DNA of 64,000 nucleotides, from NCBI GenBank assembly GCA_963383645.1, contig OY726561.1, positions 23,826,795 through 23,890,794 on the forward strand. The letters are read 5' to 3'. Made by a program: the position numbers and the translations under genes. Each line of letters starts with the position of its first letter. Position 1 is the first letter of the stretch. This DNA comes from Muscardinus avellanarius. Its lineage: Eukaryota; Chordata; Mammalia; Rodentia; Gliridae. The notes under the pieces were generated by a model, which worked only from the letters and a program-made list of their open reading frames with translations, did no database searches and had not been told where the DNA came from. This document shows positions 41,306 to 52,021 of this stretch, one piece after another.

Positions 41306-42405
41306 GAAAGGATACATTTCCAAAGATTACAAGTTTCTGATGTTACATTCAATCAAGATAAGGCTGATTTCAGAGACCAGAGCATTTTACCTAAATAACT
41401 CCCTGCAATTAAGTATAACCAGCATCTACATTGTATATTAAGAAGGGCACTTAGGTTCTTTATTTCTGGAACGGAAGAAGTTGTCAAAAAGAATGTTCAG
41501 TTTGGATAAAGTAAAATAATAAGAACAACAACCAAATTGCAAAGACATCATCATTTTTGTCTAGACTGAGTCCTTCTAAACGTCACCTGCCCAGGTACAA
41601 ATAGAAACTGTGTACTAAAATATTTCTGTCTTGCAGCTGCAAGTATAGGCAGCTGTTTTTTGCATGTTTTATGAGGATCTTTAAAAAAACACAGATGATT
41701 CCATTAAAAGAGGTTTTCACTCTGGAAACTTGATAACAGGGAACACATTATAAAGTATAATTTAGTTAATTCATCCTCTTTATTTTCATGACAATATACA
41801 AATATGATGATATATGATTACTTTCTAAACTCTTAAGTATGCAATTCATCTCCAATGCATGGTATCTTCATGCGCCCACACTCTTCTGTTCAAAATAATT
41901 TGTGAAGATACAAAACCAGAATGTTCACCATGTCTTAATGTTATTGCAGACTATAATGTGGTGTGCAAAACATTGTTAAAGCTAAATACTACAGTAGCCA
42001 AGGAAAAATGTTCAAAGGTATTGCCTAGGATGGAACAAGGTGTTCATACAACATGAAGCCTAATTTTAGCTCAGTTTCAAGCAGTGAATTACTCTTTCTG
42101 CCAAAATTCAGGGCAGAATATAATTTATTTCTACTAATGCAGCAGTGAGTAACACATCCTTTTAGTGGAAGATAGAGCCATCAGTCCACAGGTATTCACC
42201 TATTCAGGGAAGCCATTGCATGGGAACAAGGAATGTGCTGTAGTGATCTTACAGAGTGTATTAAAGAAAAGTGAAAAAAAATCCATACGAATTTATCTTG
42301 TTCCTCTGAGGTGAATTCAAAGCCTGTAGGTACAGGAACTTGGAAGTTTCTATCAATAAAAATTAGGACTTGAGCTATTAAACTATGGTAAGATATGAGA
42401 AAAGG
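41306..42405. other. Unique-looking DNA, no gene recognised
   Basis: The 65-codon plus-strand frame at 41859-42056 contains several Cys but matches nothing I recognise and has no clear splice or promoter context. Confidence 0.4.
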
Positions 42406-42407
42406 AA

Positions 42408-42572
42408 TTCCAGTACCTGGAAGGCTGAGACAGGAGGATGGTGGATTTTAGAACAGCCTTAGCAAGCAGTGCGACTCTCATTAACCTAGAGAGATCCTGT
42501 TTCAAATAAAAACAAAATAGGGCTTAGGGTGTAACTAGGAAAAATAATAGCCCTGGTTCCAGTCAACAGTAA
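42408..42572 (+). mobile_element. B1-ID SINE, 5' truncated, old
   Basis: Starts in B1 at CCAGTACCTGGAAGGCTGAG; ID half AGGGCTTAGGGTGTAACTAG is decayed and runs into a GA-rich tract. Confidence 0.8.
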
Positions 42573-42613
42573 GAGAGAGAGGGGAGGGGGAGGGGGAGAG
42601 AGAGAGAGAAGAT
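42570..42613. repeat. GA-rich low-complexity tract
   Basis: Alternating GA and GGGGA units behind the SINE. Confidence 0.9.
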
Positions 42614-42833
42614 CCCTTTACAAAGACATGTCTTCTTCTTAGCCTTGGATATGTCTCAGATGCTCCCCAGTGCCTTTGTAAAAAGGAATTTGCAACTGCA
42701 TTATGTTCACAGCTCTGTTTATTTGTGATTGTGTTTTCCAAGAGAAAAATTTTGGTTTCTTTACACAAGTTCATTTTTTCTCACATAATTTCTTTGTGGT
42801 TTTTAGAAAACAGGAATTTAAGAATATACCCAG

Positions 42834-42835
<2 letters not shown>

Positions 42836-42885
<50 letters not shown>
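42836..42885. repeat. (AT)n microsatellite
   Basis: About 25 perfect AT units directly upstream of the next SINE. Confidence 0.97.
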
Positions 42886-42888
<3 letters not shown>

Positions 42889-42892
42889 TCAG

Positions 42893-43091
42893 AACTGAGT
42901 GTGGTGGTGCAAACTTGTAATCCCAGTACTTGAGAGACCGAGACAGGAGGATCACAGTTCCTGGATAGCCTCAGTTACTTAGTAAAGTCCTCCACAACTT
43001 TGTGAGACCCTGTTTCCAAATAAAGAATTAAAAACATAGGGCTTGGGGGTGTATCTTGGAGGAAGAATGCCTATGGGTTCCATCCCCAGTA

Positions 43092-43094
<3 letters not shown>
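42893..43094 (+). mobile_element. B1-ID SINE, type A
   Basis: ACTGAGTGTGGTGGTGCAAA, CCCAGTACTTGAGAGACCG, ID half GGGCTTGGGGGTGTATCTTG and CATCCCCAGTACCAC, continuing as CA repeats. Confidence 0.9.

Positions 43095-43142
<48 letters not shown>
43095..43142. repeat. (CA)n microsatellite at a SINE tail
   Basis: About 24 perfect CA units starting at the final ACCAC of the SINE. Confidence 0.97.
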
Positions 43143-43145
<3 letters not shown>

Positions 43146-43199
43146 CATGTTCAGTAACCTATCCTTTGATTTAAAAGTGACTTACAAAGTTATCCACCC

Positions 43200-43602
43200 T
43201 CTCTTTTGTGTGGGACAAGGGATTGAATCCTGGAGAATTCTACCTTAGAAGCTCAACAAAGCCTTTTAAATTTTTTTTCTTTGAAACAGTGTCTTGCTAA
43301 ATTACTGTATCCTGCCTGGATGGGTGGCGCACACTTGTAATTCCCGCGCTTGGGAGGCAGAGACAGAAGGATCACGCTGGTTCGAAACCAGCCTTGCTGG
43401 TTTAAGAGACCCTGTTTCCAAATAGAAAACAATATAAAAAATGGGTCTGGGAGTATAGCCCGGAGGTAGAAGGGTTGCCAGGAATCCCAGTACCACACAC
43501 ACAAAAAAAATATTACTGCAACCTGACCTCAAGCCTGTAATCCTCTTGTCTCAACTTCTCAAATTCTGGGATTATAGGCATGCATCTCTCTATCTAGCTG
43601 CA
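43200..43602 (-). mobile_element. Old B1-ID SINE interrupted by a young one
   Basis: The antisense ID half and linker are at 43200-43310 (GGGATTGAATCCTGGAGAAT, TTTGAAACAGTGTCTTGC). The B1 half resumes at 43512-43602 (CTCAACTTCTCAAATTCTGG, ATTATAGGCATGCATC). The gap is a B-short copy. Confidence 0.85.
43314..43511 (+). mobile_element. B1-ID SINE, B-short, nested
   Basis: GCCTGGATGGGTGGCGCACA, CCCGCGCTTGGGAGG, 'taagagaccctgtttcc', ATGGGTCTGGGAGTATAGCC and GCCAGGAATCCCAGTACCAC. ATTACTG just left (43301) and right (43512) may be the target duplication. Confidence 0.92.
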
Positions 43603-43728
43603 AATACATCATTTTCATGTCAACTATATGCATAGAAATAAACTAAAATCTTACATATTTTCATAGGATTATTAAATGAATATTTACCTGACTTGATCCC
43701 CTATGTTTGTATTATAGTATATATTACA

Positions 43729-43777
<49 letters not shown>

Positions 43778-44620
43778 AGGCTAAACTATGTAGGGCAAAC
43801 ATTTATTATGAAAGGATTTAATGTTAAAATATTGTTGCTCTTGCTGATTATATTAGTCTTATTAATGCTGTTTAAATGGGTCCAGAATAAATTTATTCCT
43901 TTGAAATTCAAACACAATTTGGTATTTATTTTTCTCAGTGTCTGACGTTAGAAGAAAGTATTTAATTCCTTATAATGAGAGAAAGAAATATTATAGGACA
44001 AGATACCACAGTAAGAAGTTCAATTTTAGTCTGACATTCTTTTTATGAGTGCTGAAATAATTTATGGAGATTGAGTTTGGGTTGAGATCATCTTTAAATA
44101 TTTTTCAGATATTAAGTCAAGGGCAGAAAGCAGAAAGTACTGATTATCATACTCTTCCAAAGATAACTAAAGCAAGAAGGACCTATACAGATGGACATAA
44201 GTTTTATAATAAAGGTCTCACATGCCATTAAATTAGATTAATTATTGATTCATTATTTTGAATTAATTTTCAAAAGTTTACTACAAATATTTCTTAGCAC
44301 TTATACAATTTAAAGGTAATAAAATTATTTTGGAAAATCTTGTGAAAAAACTTTATGCGTGTCTATGTAGAGGCTGTGCCTGATTTAATTTGTACAAAAT
44401 ATAAATGATCTAAATTATTTTGCATTTATAAAATACATATTTAAATGATCTAAAATTTTAGGCATGTTTTGTATGTTACCATTCTTTCAATTAATTTTAA
44501 TATTAAAATCCTTATTTTACAAAAGCAACTCATACCATATATTAAAATTAACATCAACTCCAGGACTGCCTCATTGTACACACAAAAAAAATATTATTAA
44601 ACAAAGCATCAAAAAGTGGA
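43603..44620. other. A+T-rich DNA with one CA array
   Basis: Apart from the CA array at 43732-43776 I recognise nothing. No gene is supported. Confidence 0.45.
43732..43776. repeat. (CA)n microsatellite
   Basis: About 22 CA units, not next to a recognisable SINE, unlike most other CA arrays here. Confidence 0.97.
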
Positions 44621-44621
44621 A

Positions 44622-44815
44622 AATGAGTTGGATGTGCTGGTGCACCCTTGTAATCTCAGTACTTGGGGGGCTGAGACAGGAGTACTGCAGGTTTGTGGGC
44701 AGACTCGGAAATGCAAGGCCATTCACAACTTTGGGAAACCATGTTTTCAAATAAAAAATTATAAAATGGCTGGTGGTGTAGCTCAAAGCGCAAATGTCCC
44801 TGGAATAAATCTATA
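44622..44815 (+). mobile_element. B1-ID SINE, type A, old
   Basis: GAGTTGGATGTGCTGGTGCA, CTCAGTACTTGGGGGGCTG, linker and a worn ID half (GGCTGGTGGTGTAGCTCAAA). Confidence 0.85.
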
Positions 44816-45099
44816 CTACACATACACATAAAAACAATTAACCAGCTAATTAATTATTTAAAATCCAAAGAAAAATGGAAAAGGAAAGTAAAATTCAATA
44901 TGATAGCAAAAGCAATGAGATTAATAATAATAAGCAATTAGCACAAGACCAGGCTGACATGCATTACATTTTTTAAAGGTTACAAATATGACAAATCCAT
45001 AAGACATAGATGTATGTAACTAAATTTAATATTTATGTTGCTTCTTTTATGGTATGAAAGTTTAAATGAATAGAGTTTTTAAACAAATATACTTTTATA

Positions 45100-45225
45100 G
45101 GTGCATGGCGGTTTCATATAATAAAGTTCAGAGTGATAGGGACGTACATGCACATAGCACTTGAAGTATACGAAGAGAAAGTAGAATAAACATTTTATGA
45201 GATCTCAAAATAAAGTTTTTAAAAA
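45100..45225 (-). mobile_element. L1 3' UTR fragment
   Basis: GGTGCATGGCGGTTTCATAT, AAAGTTCAGAGTGATAGGGA and CGTACATGCACATAGCACTT parallel 38090-38165. Confidence 0.6.
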
Positions 45226-45383
45226 TGTCTCTTCTTTAATCTATTATAATACAATCAGAGAAAATTCATCATATTTCCAAATAGGGCTATATTGTCTTTT
45301 GTCTGTCATTTTGGTTAATGGCATTACCAGTGAACCACCCAGTTAACTAAGTACAAAACTTTGATTTAAAAATTGAATTCAAG

Positions 45384-45693
45384 CCAGGCGTGGTGGCGCA
45401 CGCTTGTAATCCCAGCATTCAGGAGGCTGCAACTGGAGGATTGTGGTTCGTGGACAGCCTCAGCTACTTAGTGAGGCCCTCTGCAACTCAGTGAGACTCA
45501 GTTTTATAATAAAGAATAAAAAATAGGGCAGGGGGTATAGCTCGGAGTTTGAATGCCCCTGGGTTCCATCCCCAGACACACAAAAATATAAAAATAAAAA
45601 ATACAAATTAAAAAATAGGGCAGGGGGTATAGCTCGGAGGTCAAATGCCCCTGGGTTTCATCCCCAAACCCGCAAAATAAATAAATAAATAAA
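45384..45693 (+). mobile_element. B1-ID-ID SINE with duplicated ID unit
   Basis: GCCAGGCGTGGTGGCGCACG, B1 half, then two ID units in tandem: GGGCAGGGGGTATAGCTCGG occurs at 45526 and again at 45617, each followed by the CCCCTGGGTT B-box region. The A-rich spacer and ID unit were duplicated (period about 91 bp). An AAAT array follows. Confidence 0.92.
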
Positions 45694-46217
45694 TACATAA
45701 ATACATAATAATAATTGAATTCATTATTTCTGCTTCCTAACATGAATTAACTGTCAATTTATTTTATAAAATTATGGTATATTTGAATCTTTTCTTATAT
45801 TTTTCATTATCATAATGAAAGTCTCCCAATTCAACATTTCTATTACTTTTCTATGTGTGTTCGACTTCTTCTGCATGTACTGTTTTTCCAAATACCTTAA
45901 TTATTTCTATCTCCAAAAATGTCTTTCTTTGGCTTTCTAAATATATAGCCATTCTATAGTAATTTTATACAATTCGTAATTCATACATATATGTGGGAAG
46001 GTCTATATAGAAATATGCATATGCCATGTATATTTATCTCTAAGACTTTACTTATGAATGGCAAAGTCTATTTTCAATTGAATAAAGATATCAAACAGAT
46101 GTATAAATGATAGTACAATGAATTTGTATGTATCTGTCATTATTTATTTCATGAATGAGGTATGTGTGTTTGTAGTTGCTCTTTTCTTTTGAATTCCTGC
46201 TACTTTAAAGCAAAATA

Positions 46218-46272
<55 letters not shown>

Positions 46273-46490
46273 TATTTTATTTATAAGTTCATTATGCATT
46301 TTACCTAATGTGGAATTTTTAATGCAATCACTATGAAACCCTCACAATTAAGAATAAATATTTCTTCAATTAATATACGATGCCATTCACATTTGATTTC
46401 CTTTAGTATCTGCAAAATTTGTTTTATAGTTTGCTGTGTAAATCACAAAAACATTAAATAGTTTATTGATTGCCAAAATTCATAAAATAT
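45694..46490. other. A+T-rich DNA, no gene recognised
   Basis: Contains the GT/AT array at 46216-46270; otherwise nothing recognised. Confidence 0.45.
46216..46270. repeat. (GT)n(AT)n compound microsatellite
   Basis: About 10 GT units pass into about 17 AT units. Confidence 0.96.
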
Positions 46491-46492
46491 TT

Positions 46493-46690
46493 CTTTCTTA
46501 TTGGTGCATTGTAGTCATACATCTTAATGGAGTACAAAATGGTAGAGGTATACATGTACACATCACTCATTTAGCTCTTCCCCAGTTCTCACCCCCTTCC
46601 TTCCCCCTTCCTCTTTCTCGTTTGACTTAGTGACTGACTTTTATATGTTTATAAAATGTTTTATGCCATGATAATTGTCATTTTCTTTTT
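46493..46690 (-). mobile_element. L1 3' terminal block, reverse strand
   Basis: TTGGTGCATTGTAGTCATAC, ATCTTAATGGAGTACAAAAT and ACACATCACTCATTTAGCTC, then C+T-rich 3' UTR. Confidence 0.8.
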
Positions 46691-46696
46691 CTTTAT

Positions 46697-46876
46697 GTGG
46701 TACTGGGGATGGAAACCAGGGGCTTGCTACCTCCAGGCTACATCCCTGACCTATTTTATATTTTATTTGGAAACAGGGTCTCATTAATTTGCTGAGAGCC
46801 TCACTAAGTAGCTGAGGCTGGCTTCATACATACGTGTTATTGTCCTGTCTCAGCCTCTCAAGTACTCGGATTACAA
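46697..46876 (-). mobile_element. B1-ID SINE, B-long, B1 end missing
   Basis: GTGGTACTGGGGATGGAAAC, CTCCAGGCTACATCCCTGAC, GGAAACAGGGTCTCATTAA and AGTACTCGGATTACAAG; the terminal part of B1 is gone. Confidence 0.9.
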
Positions 46877-46879
46877 GTT

Positions 46880-47440
46880 CCTTTTCTTTACTCATGTAGT
46901 TGTGCTCCATAAAATGGGTCAATTTATCCATGTATTTCCCCACATAAAGTTGGCTAATTTTGTTTTTTTTATGATAGTATCTAGTTGCCTTCTACCTTCT
47001 ATACTTTCTGTGAACTAGAGATACAAAATGCAATTGCCAACTAAACAGATATAGTTGAAGTTGTGGCAGGCATCTCCAAATTTACATGATAAAATCATAT
47101 GATCTCCCGAATTGTTTTTATTCTTCACGTATTCTCTGCCTTAACTAAAACTAGAACTAGATATTCAGCCAATAAAAATAAAAAGCACTAAGAATAGACT
47201 TTGAAGATTTTTCCTCACCCTCTCCTATACTCCATGTGGTCATCCTGTCTTTGATGCAGCTACTTTAAAAGCTGCCCTTTCAAGCTGCCCAATTAAGTCT
47301 CTCTTCTAACTTTTACTACTGTCTGAATTATCTGAGTAATAAAGCTCCTCTTAAAAATGTTTTGATGAGTTGAATTCAATTTTGTAACTATCACTATTTC
47401 ATTATGACATGCAAATGTTCAATACTTAGGTTTTAAATTT
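46880..47440. other. DNA without recognised genes
   Basis: Part of 46880-46960 resembles L1 tail in reverse ('tgtgctccataaaatgg', 'aatttatccatgtatttcc'), but too weakly to place. No gene seen. Confidence 0.4.
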
Positions 47441-47444
47441 GCAA

Positions 47445-47655
47445 ATCTTTATGCCTTTGCTCATGGAGTCCAAAATGTCTGGAATGTATCTCCTTCCAAC
47501 CCCAGAATGCTAACATTCAGTCATATCTTTTAAAGGTCATGATTTTTGTCCTTCACAACATAAAACTGATTTCTTTCTCCTTCGTACTTGAACTTAATTA
47601 TTCACGTATATAGCACTAAATATTTCATTTATGATTCCTTTTTTGCATAATAATA
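47445..47655 (+). mobile_element. L2 LINE fragment
   Basis: TATGCCTTTGCTCATGGAGT, AAAATGTCTGGAATGTATCT, 'ttcagtcatatcttttaaagg' and the TATATAGCACTAAATATTTC block follow the sense order of the L2 3' region. Confidence 0.7.
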
Positions 47656-48095
47656 AGACAAAGTAAAATAAATATGGTACATTATAGTAAATGAGAAAGC
47701 ACAGGGCACCACCACAGCAAATAAAATGATCATCTGGACACACTGAACCCAGAGGGCCTCTTGGAGGAAAAAAATATTTTAACTAAGATCCGGAGAAGTC
47801 AAACAAAATAATCTTGAAATTGTGTTCCAGATAGAAAGATGAGGATATTTGAAGTCTTCTAATGAAGAACATTATAAAGAAAAAATGGTAGACTTTAATT
47901 ACTAGCCATGATGGTATAAGTGCACCCAGATTTTCTCTCTTATCTAAACAATGAAGAACCAGAAATATTTTTCTTTGAAAAATATGTTCACATCTGGAAA
48001 AGAGAAAGCATAAAAAACCTTGATCCCTCAGTGAAAGCTAAAATTAGATAAGACCTAAGATCACCCTGACTTTATATCTGGAGTTATTTACTAGA
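47656..48095. other. DNA without recognised genes
   Basis: No feature recognised. Confidence 0.4.
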
Positions 48096-48168
48096 CAGAA
48101 TACAGAACAAGATTCGAACACAGTGATTTCTATGAACTGTAACTAGCATAATGACATCCAGTTCCATT

Positions 48169-48177
48169 TATTTATTT

Positions 48178-48217
<40 letters not shown>

Positions 48218-48218
48218 G
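48169..48218. repeat. (TTTA)n microsatellite
   Basis: About 12 TTTA units: the antisense tail of the SINE to the right. Confidence 0.96.
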
Positions 48219-48378
48219 TATGGAGGAATTGAATCCAGGGTGTTCTACCTGAGCTTGAACGCCAAACACCGGCCCTACTTAACTTTCACTTTGAACCAGG
48301 GCCTTGCTTATCCCTGATTCTCCTGTCTCAGTCTCCCAAATACTGAGATTAAAGGCATGCAAAACCATGCCCTGCTCA
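48219..48378 (-). mobile_element. B1-ID SINE, type A, internally deleted
   Basis: GGAATTGAATCCAGGGTGTT, linker, then directly CTCCTGTCTCAGTCTCCCAA and GGCATGCAAAACCATGCCC; the middle of B1 is missing. Confidence 0.85.
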
Positions 48379-48664
48379 ATTTGATATGTTTTGCTGCAAA
48401 TGACAGAATTCTTTAATACCTAAATAATAATCCTGTTCCACATTTTATTAATTCATTCCTTTGTCAAGTGGCACACTGCTTGCTTCCCTGTTTGGCTACT
48501 CTGAATAATTCTGCAATATACAAGTTAGTGCAGTTTTCTCCGTGTCATACTGATTTCAATTTCTTTGGTATAAACACAGTAGTAAGATTGAGAGACATGT
48601 TTATGTTCAGTTTAAGGAACTTCCATATTATTTTCCATACCTATATGACCTTTAATGATTTTCT

Positions 48665-48836
48665 GGAGTAAGGATGGAACAGGGGTATTCCACCATTGAG
48701 CAAAACTTCAGCACTATTTTATTTATATTGTGAAACAGGGTCGTGCTACATCACTGAACACTCACCTACAACCAGTAATTCTCATGTCTCACATTCCCAA
48801 ATACTGGAATTGCAGGTATGCACGACAATGCCTGAA
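48665..48836 (-). mobile_element. B1-ID SINE, old
   Basis: GGATGGAACAGGGGTATTCC, linker, B1 with CCCAAATACTGGAATTGCAG to ACAATGCCTG. First of three same-strand copies. Confidence 0.8.
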
Positions 48837-49015
48837 TATGTATTGGTGCTGGAGATTGAACCCAGGGCATTCTACCTCAAAGCTACATCCCCCAGCCTTT
48901 TTCGATGTTTATTTTGAAACAGGGTTTTGCTAAGTTGTCAAAGGTTTTGCTGAATTGCTAAAGTTAGCCACTATTCTCCTTCCTCAATCTCTCAATTATG
49001 TGCCATCATGCCTCA
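48837..49015 (-). mobile_element. B1-ID SINE, old, truncated B1
   Basis: GGTGCTGGAGATTGAACCC, AGCTACATCCCCCAGCC, linker, then shortened B1 ending TGCCATCATGCCTC. Confidence 0.82.
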
Positions 49016-49039
49016 TATGGCTATATGTTTTCTTTTTTT

Positions 49040-49243
49040 CTTTCGGATCTAGGGATGGAACCCAGGGGCATTCTATCTCCAAGCTACACCCCCTGCCCTA
49101 TTTTTTTATCCTATATTTTGAAACAGAGTCTCACTAAGTTGCAGAGGGCCTCACTAAGTAGCTGAGCTCTCTACGAACTGTGATCCTCCAGTTTCAGCCT
49201 CCCGAATGCTGGTATTACAAGCATGCGCCACCATGTCCAGCTT
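49040..49243 (-). mobile_element. B1-ID SINE, type A
   Basis: ATCTAGGGATGGAACCCAGG, AGCTACACCCCCTGCCC, linker, B1 ending GCGCCACCATGTCCAGC. Less decayed than its two neighbours. Confidence 0.9.
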
Positions 49244-49374
49244 ATATGTTTTTCTTTATAAACAGATATTGAAATATACATGATATTTTGGATAATAAAA
49301 AAACTCTGAATAAGTTCAAAATAACAAAATTACACTAAGTATAATCTCTAAATCTATATGAGTCAAATTAAATT

Positions 49375-49527
49375 TAAATAAGATAACATGTACATAGAAA
49401 AGGAAGAAGCAGGAAGGAAGCTGAGAAAGCTCAGCAAGTGATGTATGCATGTATGTTCCTATCACTTCAAACTTAATTTTGATGTGAAATTACAATGCAA
49501 CAATGAAAGTATTACAAAGATATGAAA
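49375..49527 (+). mobile_element. L1 3' UTR fragment
   Basis: AGGAAGCTGAGAAAGCTCAG, GATGTATGCATGTATGTTCC and AATTACAATGCAACAATGAA. Confidence 0.7.
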
Positions 49528-49579
49528 ATATATAGATTTTGATGAAATTGTATAAAATTTGTCAGATGCAAAAGGTTTT

Positions 49580-49772
49580 TAATTTTTTTATTGATGCATT
49601 GTAGTCATACATCTTAACGGTGTGCAAGGTCGTAGAAGCATACATACACACATACATACATACATACATACACCCAATTCCCACCCCATTACCTCCCTCT
49701 CTCTCCTCATCTTTGGCTTAGTGATTGATATATTGTGAATATGCATCATGTACATTTGGGAATTTCCCTCGT
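49580..49772 (-). mobile_element. L1 3' UTR fragment, reverse strand
   Basis: TTGATGCATTGTAGTCATAC, ATCTTAACGGTGTGCAAGGT, a CATA array at 49640-49672, then TATGCATCATGTACATTTGG. Confidence 0.78.
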
Positions 49773-49876
49773 TTCTTATTTTGAAATGGGGTCTTGCTAA
49801 GTTCTCTTCAACTTGGGATCCTCCTTGTCTCCACCTCCCAAGTACTGAGAGGTGGGCACCACTAATCCTGGCTTTT
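49773..49876 (-). mobile_element. B1 fragment
   Basis: TTATTTTGAAATGGGGTCTT, CACCTCCCAAGTACTGAGAG and CACCACTAATCCTGGC; no ID half. Confidence 0.75.
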
Positions 49877-50114
49877 AGCCAAATTTTGAAATCCTAATTT
49901 CAGCTGACTGTCCTCTCTTCGTAGGAAAAATAATTTTTCCAAAAAGGCTATTTGATAAAACATCAACCAAAGAGCAGTGAAACTAACTTGTGAATAATCT
50001 CTCAGGAACAATTCTTTGGTCATCTGCTTTATTGCATAGCTGGATGTATATCACTGCTTCTTCCAGAATTCTGAGAATAGACAGAGCCCTCACTTTTTAA
50101 GTTCTAATATATAG

Positions 50115-50415
50115 GCACAGATAATAAATTTTATGTGCCAACTTGACTATGTACACAATGTCCAGATTTCTAATCTAACATTACTTCTGGTATGTGTAAA
50201 GGTATTTCAGCTGCTGTATTTTAAAAAATCATATGTCACACTCAATATAGTTAGGCATTATATAACCCACTAAGAAGCAAATGAAAGAAAATGAGTGGAA
50301 AATGGAATTTACCCTCTGAGCTATAAAACTGATCACATCTTGCACCCTAAATTCTGGATTCTGAGATCTTCAGATTCAAGACTGGAATCTATACCACAGG
50401 TTCTCAGCCTTTCTA
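50115..50415 (+). mobile_element. Old interspersed repeat, family not assigned
   Basis: TTATGTGCCAACTTGACTAT, 'acattacttctggtatgtgt', then CTGGATTCTGAGATCTTCAG and 'agactggaatctataccacagg'. The order resembles an ancient, widespread mammalian repeat that starts at GTCAACTTGACTGG, but I cannot name the family with confidence. Confidence 0.45.
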
Positions 50416-50566
50416 AATACGTAATTAGCTTTACTTGAAAGGTCTCAAATGGCACAAGGAGGAGCATAGGAGTTCTCAGCATCCATAACCAGGTGAGCCA
50501 TTACCTTATGACAAATCTCCATATATAGATAAACATATGTGCATATATACACATAAATAATATGGC

Positions 50567-50584
50567 ACATCTCTCTCTCTCTCT

Positions 50585-50628
<44 letters not shown>
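50567..50628. repeat. (TC)n(TA)n compound microsatellite
   Basis: About eight TC units, CCC, then about 19 TA units. Confidence 0.96.
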
Positions 50629-50832
50629 TCTTTACTGTCTACATGCCAGCAATTGTGTAAACTCAGCATATGTGTGTTTGTGTATGTGTGTGTGTCCTAT
50701 TGGTAAATATCTATATAATCAAATAACCTGTAATATTACATACTGTTCAATTATAATGTAATATATATTTTATTGGTATATGTTACATGTACACACACAC
50801 ATATATATAATTATATATAACATATAAGCATA

Positions 50833-50852
50833 ATGCACTTATATAAGTGCAT
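50833..50852. repeat. Perfect 20-bp palindrome
   Basis: ATGCACTTATATAAGTGCAT equals its own reverse complement, inside a TATA/CACA-rich stretch (50690-50890). Probably produced by local A+T-rich instability. Confidence 0.93.
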
Positions 50853-50899
50853 ATACTATTTCTCTATATATATATAACTTATTTAGATATATTTATATT

Positions 50900-51680
50900 T
50901 TGGAAGAATAAATAATACAAACTCCTATTAATTTCACACTACATGGGGTATTTAAATGTCACTATAGAAGACCCAAACTTGTTCAGAAAACTGAAATAAA
51001 AATTCATGTCAGAAAGATAGTTTTCCCTTCATAACATTTTATAACTAGAGAAACACAAAGCAAAGCAAAAACTGGAATATAAACTAAAGACATAGTGAGA
51101 CTGTAGTAATAACTATAGAAACAATTTATCTTCCTAAAGTATATCTGCATGTACTATAATATTTCAATATTATTTGTTCAATAAAATAAATATTTTATAT
51201 TATTGGATATTCTAAAACCTTATATTTTAAATTTTTATCAGAGCATATCATGGTAGAAATTATAAAATTCATATTTTGCCTTGTCCTTTATTACTCTGAG
51301 GACTGTAGGAAAATGTGCTTCAGTATCGCAAAAATTTCCAGAAGGGCTACTATTTAAAGAAGCTGCCAGCCTACCTTCTACATGCCAGCAACACTGTGAA
51401 GTCCTACTCACTTTCCTGCTTCCCTCAGGCAAATTAAATCACACTTTTCAATATTTACCAAGATCTCTAAGTACAGCGATATTGTTAAATGTGACACATT
51501 CCAGTCATTGCCTATTTTTCTTATAATAAAACAAGAAAACATTGTGGCTTACATATTTGAGATTGTAAACCTGTAATTTATAGATTTTATAGATTCTACA
51601 GACTTGTACATTATATTGTATTGGCTATATTATACTACCTATGTTTTGTTTTTTAATCTACCTCTACTTCAGCTTCATGT
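50900..51680. other. A+T-rich DNA, no gene recognised
   Basis: The 81-codon plus-strand frame at 51281-51526 (mirrored by a 64-codon minus frame) shows no recognisable family. No other feature seen. Confidence 0.4.

Positions 51681-51682
<2 letters not shown>

Positions 51683-51727
<45 letters not shown>
51683..51727. repeat. (CA)n microsatellite at an antisense SINE
   Basis: About 22 CA units immediately left of the antisense ID half of a SINE. Confidence 0.97.
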
Positions 51728-51728
<1 letters not shown>

Positions 51729-51907
51729 GTTTTCTTCTACCTCTCGGCTACACCCCCGAGTACTTTTAACTTTTTACTTTGAAACTTGGTCTCACTAGGT
51801 TGCTAAGGATCTCACTGATTTGCTATGGCTGGTCTTAAACCTGGAGTCCTCTATTACTGGTCCTCTCAAGTATTAGGATTACAAGTGTGTTTTACCACAC
51901 CAGGCTT
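51726..51907 (-). mobile_element. B1-ID SINE, type A, ID half shortened
   Basis: GGTTTTCTTCTACCTCTCGG, GCTACACCCCCGAG, linker, B1 ending TTTTACCACACCAGGC. The CA array replaces the end of the ID half. Confidence 0.87.
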
Positions 51908-52021
51908 GCATATACATTTTTAAACTACACTAAAATTCTGCAAATTAACAAAGAACTAAAATTTGTATTACATAGCAAAACCATTATCAATATTCATCTT
52001 TCATGAGTAGCAAATTTTTTG

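Larger units (their letters stand above)
48100..48660 (-). mobile_element. L1 3' fragment, reverse strand, split by a SINE
   Basis: The piece at 48100-48168 ends CATAATGACATCCAGTTCCA and the piece at 48378-48660 starts with TTTGCTGCAAATGACAGAAT. In L1 these lie next to each other. The space between holds a TTTA array and an antisense SINE. Confidence 0.85.

Noticed and set aside
41859..42056. 65-codon Cys-containing frame, possible small gene
   Set aside because: No start context, splice signals or recognisable family; length is compatible with chance.
47260..47360. LTR-like text with AGTAATAAAGCTCCTC
   Set aside because: Resembles an R-U5 segment, but no boundaries, primer site or second copy could be found.
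51281..51526. 81-codon plus-strand frame
   Set aside because: No motif, and the opposite strand is equally open; no supporting context.
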